Below are positions 6,188 to 8,264 of a DNA stretch of 8,264 nucleotides, in pieces. The stretch spans positions 1 through 8,264 of the forward strand of contig SYEN01000466.1 in the NCBI GenBank assembly GCA_005800795.1, written 5' to 3'. Positions within the stretch are counted from its first letter, which is position 1. Every line of letters starts with the position of its first letter. The notes beneath the pieces are model-generated. The model was given only the letters and a program-made list of their open reading frames with translations, searched no databases and had not been told where the DNA came from. This DNA comes from Burkholderiales bacterium. Lineage in GTDB: Bacteria > Pseudomonadota > Gammaproteobacteria > Burkholderiales > SG8-41. The translations under genes were made by a program, and so were the position numbers.

Positions 6188-7457
6188 AACGCAACCGGCT
6201 TTCTGCCCAGGCTGCACAAGCCAGCAATGCGTAATCTGCACCGAACGCGCCCACCAGCTGCACGCCCACCGGCAACCCGGATGGCCCCTTACCCGCGGGC
6301 AACGTGATTGCGGGCACGTGTAACGCGGTCCAGATCGCGTTGAACGTAGGTTCGCCCGTGCTGTTTAGTGTTAGTGGCGCTTCGCCAGGTGCGCTGGGCA
6401 CCAGCAGCACATCAAACTGTTTGAAGACATCGCGCAGTATCCGCTGGCAATCCGCCACCGTGCGCCGTGCCTCCAAATAGTCTTCCATGCTGCGTGCCGC
6501 CATGCCCTCAATGCGCGCTTGCACTGTTCCGCTGATTTTGTCGCGCGCGCTGCGTATCTCATGGCTCAAGGCCCGATAGGCTTCGTAGTCGTTGATCACG
6601 CCGTGTGCCCTGGCCAGTACGTCGAATGCCGCCGGTAGCGTGTAATCCGAGACTTGAGCACCCGCACGCGCAAGCGTTGCGGCAGTTGCTTCAATCGTCG
6701 TCACGGTTGCTGGCTGTGCCGCAGCCCATTGCGGCGTACGGCAAAAACCGATGCGCAGTTTGGTCACGGCATTAACTACAGGCGCCGCACATTCCGTCAC
6801 CACCGGGAAACCCGATAGCACGTCTGCCACGCCTCGTGCGATCAAACCCACAGTGTCCAGTGATTCCCCATTGGGTTTGACCCCCGCGCGATTGATCACG
6901 CCAAACGACGGTTTGAAACCCACCACGCCGCAGTACGATGCTGGACGCAATACCGAACCGCCGGTCTGTGTACCCAGTGCCAGCGGCATCATGCCATCAG
7001 CCACGCCCGCCGCCGAACCGCTTGAAGAGCCTCCGGGCGTGTGCGCGAGATTCAGCGGGTTACGTGTCTTGTTCGGATGACGCATGGCAAATTCCGTGGT
7101 CACCGTCTTGCCCATGATAATGGCACCCGACTTGCGCAGCGCCGACACGCAAGCCGCATCGGATGCCGCACGGTTGCCCGCGTAAATTGGTGAGCCATAT
7201 TCAGCGGGCAGCCCGGCCACGTCGATGATGTCCTTGATACCCACCGGTATGCCGTGCAACGCGCTGAGCCGGGCCGTGGCATCGCACGCACGCGCCTGCG
7301 CCATCACATCAGCCGCGTCGATGTGCACCCATGCGCGCACTTCAGGCTCGCGTGCGCTGACGCGCGCGAGGCACGATTCAGCCAGTTGTACGGCGGTCAA
7401 CGTGCCCGCGTTCATGCGTGCGCTTGCTTCGGCGATAGATAGGCGGTTGAGTTCCAC
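6186..7457 (-). CDS. Amidase-signature family amidase
   Basis: A 423-residue cytoplasmic hydrolase of the amidase-signature family, which cleaves carboxamide C-N bonds using a Ser-cisSer-Lys triad. The triad is intact: Lys75 in GIPVGIKDIIDVAG, cis-Ser144 in the TPGGSSSGSAAG loop, and nucleophile Ser168 in LGTQTGGSVLRPASYCGVVG (Ser144 to Ser168 is 24 residues, the expected spacing). FKPSFGVINRAG follows, as in this family. It is somewhat short compared with GatA (about 480) and lacks the gatB/gatC neighbours, so it is more likely a stand-alone amidase than part of the tRNA amidotransferase; the substrate cannot be told. The frame is open upstream to 7562, but I chose GTG 7457-7455 (VELNRLSIAEAS) because AGAGG lies 7 nt upstream and family homology starts about there. 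It is transcribed divergently from the neighbouring dehydrogenase and stops at TGA 6188-6186. Confidence 0.88.
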   Translation of the reverse strand: MELNRLSIAEASARMNAGTLTAVQLAESCLARVSAREPEVRAWVHIDAADVMAQARACDATARLSALHGIPVGIKDIIDVAGLPAEYGSPIYAGNRAASDAACVSALRKSGAIIMGKTVTTEFAMRHPNKTRNPLNLAHTPGGSSSGSAAGVADGMMPLALGTQTGGSVLRPASYCGVVGFKPSFGVINRAGVKPNGESLDTVGLIARGVADVLSGFPVVTECAAPVVNAVTKLRIGFCRTPQWAAAQPATVTTIEATAATLARAGAQVSDYTLPAAFDVLARAHGVINDYEAYRALSHEIRSARDKISGTVQARIEGMAARSMEDYLEARRTVADCQRILRDVFKQFDVLLVPSAPGEAPLTLNSTGEPTFNAIWTALHVPAITLPAGKGPSGLPVGVQLVGAFGADYALLACAAWAESRLR

Positions 7458-7464
7458 GGCGATA

Positions 7465-7469
7465 CCTCT
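7465..7469 (-). promoter_or_regulatory. Shine-Dalgarno (AGAGG) that decides the GTG start of the amidase
   Basis: On the minus strand AGAGG is followed by a 7-nt spacer and GTG GAA CTC. This fixes the start at 7457 rather than the more distant ATG at 7562, which would add 35 residues that do not look like the family. Confidence 0.6.
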
Positions 7470-7521
7470 GAAAGAAGTTGACTTGAGGCGATTGTGCCAC
7501 GCACTTGGATTTTTGGAGCAC

Positions 7522-7531
7522 GCACCGGTGC
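7522..7531. repeat. 10-bp perfect palindrome GCACCGGTGC in the amidase/dehydrogenase divergent spacer
   Basis: GCACCGGTGC equals its own reverse complement and sits near the middle of the 121-bp region between the divergent starts at 7457 and 7579. It directly abuts TAAACT (7532-7537), which with the TGC at 7529-7531 could be a weak extended -10 for the rightward gene. This is a good place for a dimeric repressor or activator site controlling both genes, but no regulator gene is in the window. It could also be chance in GC-rich DNA. Confidence 0.35.
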
Positions 7532-7548
7532 TAAACTGATTGTGATCC

Positions 7549-7578
7549 AACATACACCTCACGACGAACGGAAATCAA
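7549..7578 (-). promoter_or_regulatory. Candidate sigma70-type promoter for the amidase
   Basis: On the minus strand TTGATT (7578-7573) and TATGTT (7554-7549) are separated by 18 bp; each hexamer matches the consensus at four of six positions. Transcription would start near 7542 and give a leader of about 85 nt before the GTG at 7457. The -35 directly abuts the TTG start of the divergent gene, so the two transcription units would be tightly interlocked. Confidence 0.35.
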
Positions 7579-8264
7579 TTGAAAGCCGCCTGGTACACCC
7601 AACAAGGCAAACCTGCCGAGGTCATGCAATTCGGCGAACAACCCACACCACATGCTGGCGACGGTGAAGTGCGTGTGCGGCTGCGCGCCTCCGGCGTCAA
7701 TCCAGCGGATTGCAACCGTACCGTGGGCCGAACTTATGCCATGGAAGGCCCGCTGATTATTCCCAACAGCGATGGCGCGGGCGTGATCGATGAAATTGGC
7801 GCCGGCGTTAATACGGCGTGGCTGGGCCAGCGCGTATGGATTTACAACGGACAGCGTGGTGGGCGCTTGCTGGGTACCGCGGCCGAATACATCGCGCTGA
7901 ATGCCGATCTGGTATCGCCCTTGCCGGATAACACCAGTTTTCTTGAAGGCGCGTGTCTCGGCATACCGTGCATGACTGCGCATCGTTGCGTAACCCTTGG
8001 TGGAGAGTTACACGGCAAAATCGTGCTGGTCACCGGCGGCGCGGGCGCGGTAGGCCACTACGCCGTGCACTGGGCCAAACGCTTCAGCGCACGTGTCATC
8101 GCCACCGTCAGTTCAGCCGAAAAAGCCACGCATGCGAAAGCTGGCGGCGCAGATTTCACCGTCAACTACAAAACAGAAGACGTTGTCGCGCGCGTGCGTG
8201 AATACATCGCGCATCTCACACACGGGGCGGGTGTGGATCACGTCGTCGATGTCGATTTCGGCGG
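7579..8264 (+). CDS. NADPH:quinone oxidoreductase-type zinc-independent MDR dehydrogenase, 3' truncated by window edge
   Basis: The frame from TTG 7579 stays open to the right edge (228 complete codons and two bases), so the C-terminus lies outside. It starts (L/M)KAAWYTQQGKPAEVMQFGE, the usual opening of quinone oxidoreductase-like members of the medium-chain dehydrogenase/reductase superfamily, which reduce quinones or enones with NAD(P)H in the cytoplasm. The GroES-like half shows VRLRASGVNPADCNRTVGR (about 33-51) and PNSDGAGVIDEIGAGV (62-77). The nucleotide-binding half shows KIVLVTGGAGAVGHYAVHWA with the Rossmann loop GGAGAVG at 153-159, then AKAGGADFTVNYKTED. The zinc-ligand pattern of alcohol dehydrogenases is absent, as expected for this branch. 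The TTG is supported by its alignment with the typical MKA start and by GGA at 7570-7572, 6 nt upstream; the Shine-Dalgarno is modest. The gene is divergent from the amidase, possibly co-regulated. The substrate is unknown. Confidence 0.85.
   Translation, partial: MKAAWYTQQGKPAEVMQFGEQPTPHAGDGEVRVRLRASGVNPADCNRTVGRTYAMEGPLIIPNSDGAGVIDEIGAGVNTAWLGQRVWIYNGQRGGRLLGTAAEYIALNADLVSPLPDNTSFLEGACLGIPCMTAHRCVTLGGELHGKIVLVTGGAGAVGHYAVHWAKRFSARVIATVSSAEKATHAKAGGADFTVNYKTEDVVARVREYIAHLTHGAGVDHVVDVDFG

Noticed and set aside
6186..7457. GatA subunit of Asp/Glu-tRNA amidotransferase
   Set aside because: The amidase core is shared, but the protein is shorter than GatA and there are no gatB or gatC neighbours.
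7458..7562. N-terminal extension of the amidase to the ATG at 7562
   Set aside because: The extra 35 residues are not family-like and would include the palindrome and the likely promoter. The GTG at 7457 has a good Shine-Dalgarno.
7531..7983. 150-residue minus-strand frame opposite the start of the dehydrogenase gene
   Set aside because: The plus strand encodes an unmistakable MDR dehydrogenase here, open to the window edge, so the minus-strand frame is a shadow.
1..8264. CRISPR arrays, insertion sequences, tRNA/rRNA genes, toxin-antitoxin or defence cassettes
   Set aside because: No regularly spaced repeats, terminal inverted repeats with a transposase, tRNA-like cloverleaf or recognisable defence or toxin domains were seen on either strand.

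Overview
The window looks like ordinary chromosomal DNA of a GC-rich proteobacterium, most likely a betaproteobacterium. I infer this from the GC-ending codons, the DUF2970 membrane protein, a Pro/Ala-rich glycine-zipper surface protein and the general style of the encoded families. There are no transposases, integrases, CRISPR arrays, tRNA or rRNA genes, and no phage or plasmid functions. I do not see a convincing new multi-gene system. The points worth a second look are a conserved-looking gene interrupted by an in-frame stop, several structured non-coding segments, and heavy use of non-ATG starts.

Layout from left to right. (1) 1-983 (+) is the C-terminal part of an acetoacetyl-CoA synthetase whose N-terminus lies outside the window. 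(2) 984-1218 is a spacer with a candidate extended -10 promoter and a UUCG-capped hairpin. It leads into a membrane-anchored, Pro/Ala-rich glycine-zipper protein (1219-1977, +), cut by a TAA inside the glycine-zipper domain. The rest of the domain remains readable in the same frame to 2139. (3) Two possible hairpins and a T-rich tract separate this from a convergent two-gene minus-strand unit: a DUF1653 protein (3283-3062) followed by the circularly permuted ribosome-assembly GTPase YlqF/RbgA (3065-2181), joined by an ATGA overlap. (4) A 73-bp divergent spacer carries a long imperfect dyad. Rightward from it come an 873-residue protein with several DUF349-like repeats (3357-5978) and a 65-residue DUF2970 membrane protein (5975-6172), joined by a GTGA overlap. 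(5) A convergent minus-strand amidase-signature enzyme (7457-6186) follows after only 13 bp, with a perfect hairpin at the junction. (6) Divergent from the amidase, across a 121-bp spacer with a 10-bp palindrome, a zinc-independent quinone-oxidoreductase-type dehydrogenase starts at a TTG (7579) and runs off the right edge.

Functionally this is a mixture of central metabolism (acetoacetate activation, amide hydrolysis, NAD(P)H-dependent reduction), 50S ribosome assembly, and poorly characterised envelope or coiled-coil proteins. Two gene pairs (DUF1653-ylqF and DUF349-DUF2970) are probably translationally coupled. The other neighbours show no obvious pathway link. All family assignments come from reading motifs by eye, without database searches.
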